A DNA stretch of 7,379 nucleotides from Gemmatimonadota bacterium (lineage in GTDB: Bacteria; GCA-2686955), in the NCBI GenBank assembly GCA_026991065.1, contig JALXCG010000201.1, positions 1 to 7,379 on the forward strand, read 5' to 3'. The notes beneath the pieces are model-generated. The model was not told the DNA's origin. It saw only the letters and a list, made by a program, of their open reading frames with translations, and did not search any database. Made by a program: the position numbers and the translations under genes. This document shows positions 6,420 to 7,379 of this stretch, in pieces (position 1 is the first letter of the stretch; each line of letters starts with the position of its first letter).

Positions 6420-6443
6420 CCGGCCCCGGAAACACGGGGCCGG
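6420..6443 (-). promoter_or_regulatory. 9-bp GC hairpin in the leader of the DsrE-like gene
   Basis: CCGGCCCCG (6420-6428) is perfectly complementary to CGGGGCCGG (6435-6443) across a 6-nt loop. On the minus strand only three bases separate its base from the GGAG Shine-Dalgarno (complement of 6413-6416) of the DsrE-like gene. There is no following U-tract, so a rho-independent terminator is unlikely. It could stabilise the 5' end of a processed downstream message or lower ribosome access; both are inferences. Confidence 0.55.
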
Positions 6444-6517
6444 TGGGCACTGCGCACACTGCGGGATCGTGTTGCGGAACGCTTCAGTGCCCGCACTGGT
6501 TTGCCGGCAATCGCGAC

Positions 6518-7379
6518 TCAGCCAACCACCATGCGCTCATGCATCATTGCCAGAGTTCGATAGATGAAATGAGCGAATTTGGAATAGGGGCAGGTGAGAA
6601 AGAGACTCAGCACCACCCCTAGATGAATGACATAGAGCCCACAACTCAATCCGAGGGGCAACACAAACCGCCCGGCTTCGGTCACAACACCGGTAAAAAT
6701 CACCAGCGCCACAAGGGTGAGAAAGTACGTATCAAACGCAGTCGATGCACCGCCATCATCCGCTTTTGCTTGCCTGCGAAAGAGGATCAGAAGCAGAACA
6801 CCCGCAACCAGCAGGATCGCCGACAGGTTTCCCAAGAGCTTGAACGGATGCAGCAGCGAAAGCGGCATCGTGGCATGCATGATATAGATCGCGACAATCA
6901 GCAGCCCCGACGTCGCGGCAGCGCCGATGAACCCCAGAACCAGAGGCAGATGCCCCTGCCTGCGGGGAGCGGCGGCACCACACTTGGCGAAACGCCTGTG
7001 CAAGAGGATCTCCTCAAGAACCGGCCAGAGATTGCCCAGCCATGAACCACGCCGTCGATCCGCGCCTTCCAGGCCGTCCCAATAGCGCTTCCCGCCAGAC
7101 CAGAGCGCCCACATCACAAACGCCGCCACCGGAAAAAAGACCGCGTAGATCAACCGGTGCGGCACAAACAACTCGTAGGCGAATTCCCCGTGGGGAAAGG
7201 GTGCCGCGGGTACCCGCAGATTGCCGGTCAGCCCAAGCAGAACCACAAAGAATAGAATCGGAATACCGATGAGCAGCGGCCAGGTGCGTCCCACATTCGC
7301 CACCATCCTCCCCATGAATTGCGGAGCGGAGAAGCTCTCGATCATCTTTGCCCGGATCACCTGCAGCACATCACCGGGA
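6518..7379 (-). CDS. qmoC: QmoC-like quinone-interacting membrane oxidoreductase subunit, C-terminal part
   Basis: The gene enters from the right edge; 286 residues are visible and the true start is outside. A GTG at 7367-7369 could be mistaken for a start, but the frame continues upstream with Pro-Gly-Asp. The segment DVLQVIRAK looks like the end of a [4Fe-4S] ferredoxin domain, as expected for QmoC. Six hydrophobic segments follow, at about residues 29-49, 71-90, 141-165, 175-197, 212-233 and 239-260, counting from that GTG. Candidate heme b ligands are His71, His165, His174, His249 and His267; HPFKLLGN and CPYSKFAHFIYRTLAM are strong family signatures. In known systems QmoABC passes electrons between the quinone pool and APS reductase in sulfate reducers, and in reverse in some sulfur oxidisers. 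The same fold occurs in other heterodisulfide-reductase-like and DsrM/NarI-type subunits, so the exact complex needs the upstream genes. The DsrE-like gene follows on the same strand. Confidence 0.75.
   Translation of the reverse strand, partial: PGDVLQVIRAKMIESFSAPQFMGRMVANVGRTWPLLIGIPILFFVVLLGLTGNLRVPAAPFPHGEFAYELFVPHRLIYAVFFPVAAFVMWALWSGGKRYWDGLEGADRRRGSWLGNLWPVLEEILLHRRFAKCGAAAPRRQGHLPLVLGFIGAAATSGLLIVAIYIMHATMPLSLLHPFKLLGNLSAILLVAGVLLLILFRRQAKADDGGASTAFDTYFLTLVALVIFTGVVTEAGRFVLPLGLSCGLYVIHLGVVLSLFLTCPYSKFAHFIYRTLAMMHERMVVG

Noticed and set aside
7367-7369. GTG as the start of the QmoC-like gene.
   Set aside because: The frame stays open to the window edge with Pro-Gly-Asp, and the following DVLQVIRAK looks like the end of a ferredoxin domain. 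The real start must be outside the window.

Overview
This is a GC-rich, densely packed bacterial chromosome segment with no sign of mobile DNA, CRISPR, rRNA or tRNA. It holds eight genes, two of them cut by the window edges. The best taxonomic reading is a proteobacterium, probably gammaproteobacterial, with dissimilatory sulfur metabolism. This is inferred from a DUF2333-family protein together with a QmoC-like membrane subunit and a DsrE-like protein, and was not tested by any search.

Left part (1-2034): the first 69 codons of a Ste24-type M48 metalloprotease run off the left edge on the minus strand. It diverges from a membrane-anchored DUF2333 protein (plus strand) across a 195-nt shared upstream region. 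The DUF2333 gene converges, with only 12 nt between the stops, on a minus-strand gene for an exported protein with a tyrosine-phosphatase-like fold and a CX4R signature. That gene starts at a GTG behind a strong Shine-Dalgarno.

Middle part (2035-6026): a 485-nt stretch without a convincing gene but with potential RNA secondary structure is followed by a minus-strand Smr-domain protein. The Smr gene is almost back to back (29 nt between start codons) with a plus-strand pair of paralogous alkaline-phosphatase-superfamily phosphohydrolases. The pair overlaps by 11 nt and must be translationally coupled. Both copies keep the putative nucleophile Thr and all expected metal ligands, so both look catalytically competent. 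Their substrate is unknown.

Right part (6054-7379, minus strand): the C-terminal membrane part of a QmoC-like subunit (quinone-interacting membrane-bound oxidoreductase, the electron-transfer partner of APS reductase) runs in from the right edge. A 113-nt gap with a 9-bp GC hairpin follows, then a DsrE-like sulfur-relay-type protein, which converges on the phosphohydrolase pair. This looks like the 3' end of an apr/qmo-type sulfur operon, but the decisive upstream genes lie outside the window.

I see no convincing undescribed defence or mobile system. The most interesting points are the coupled phosphohydrolase pair of unknown substrate, the Qmo/DsrE-like pairing with an unusual CxxCC motif, and the altered phosphatase signature loop.
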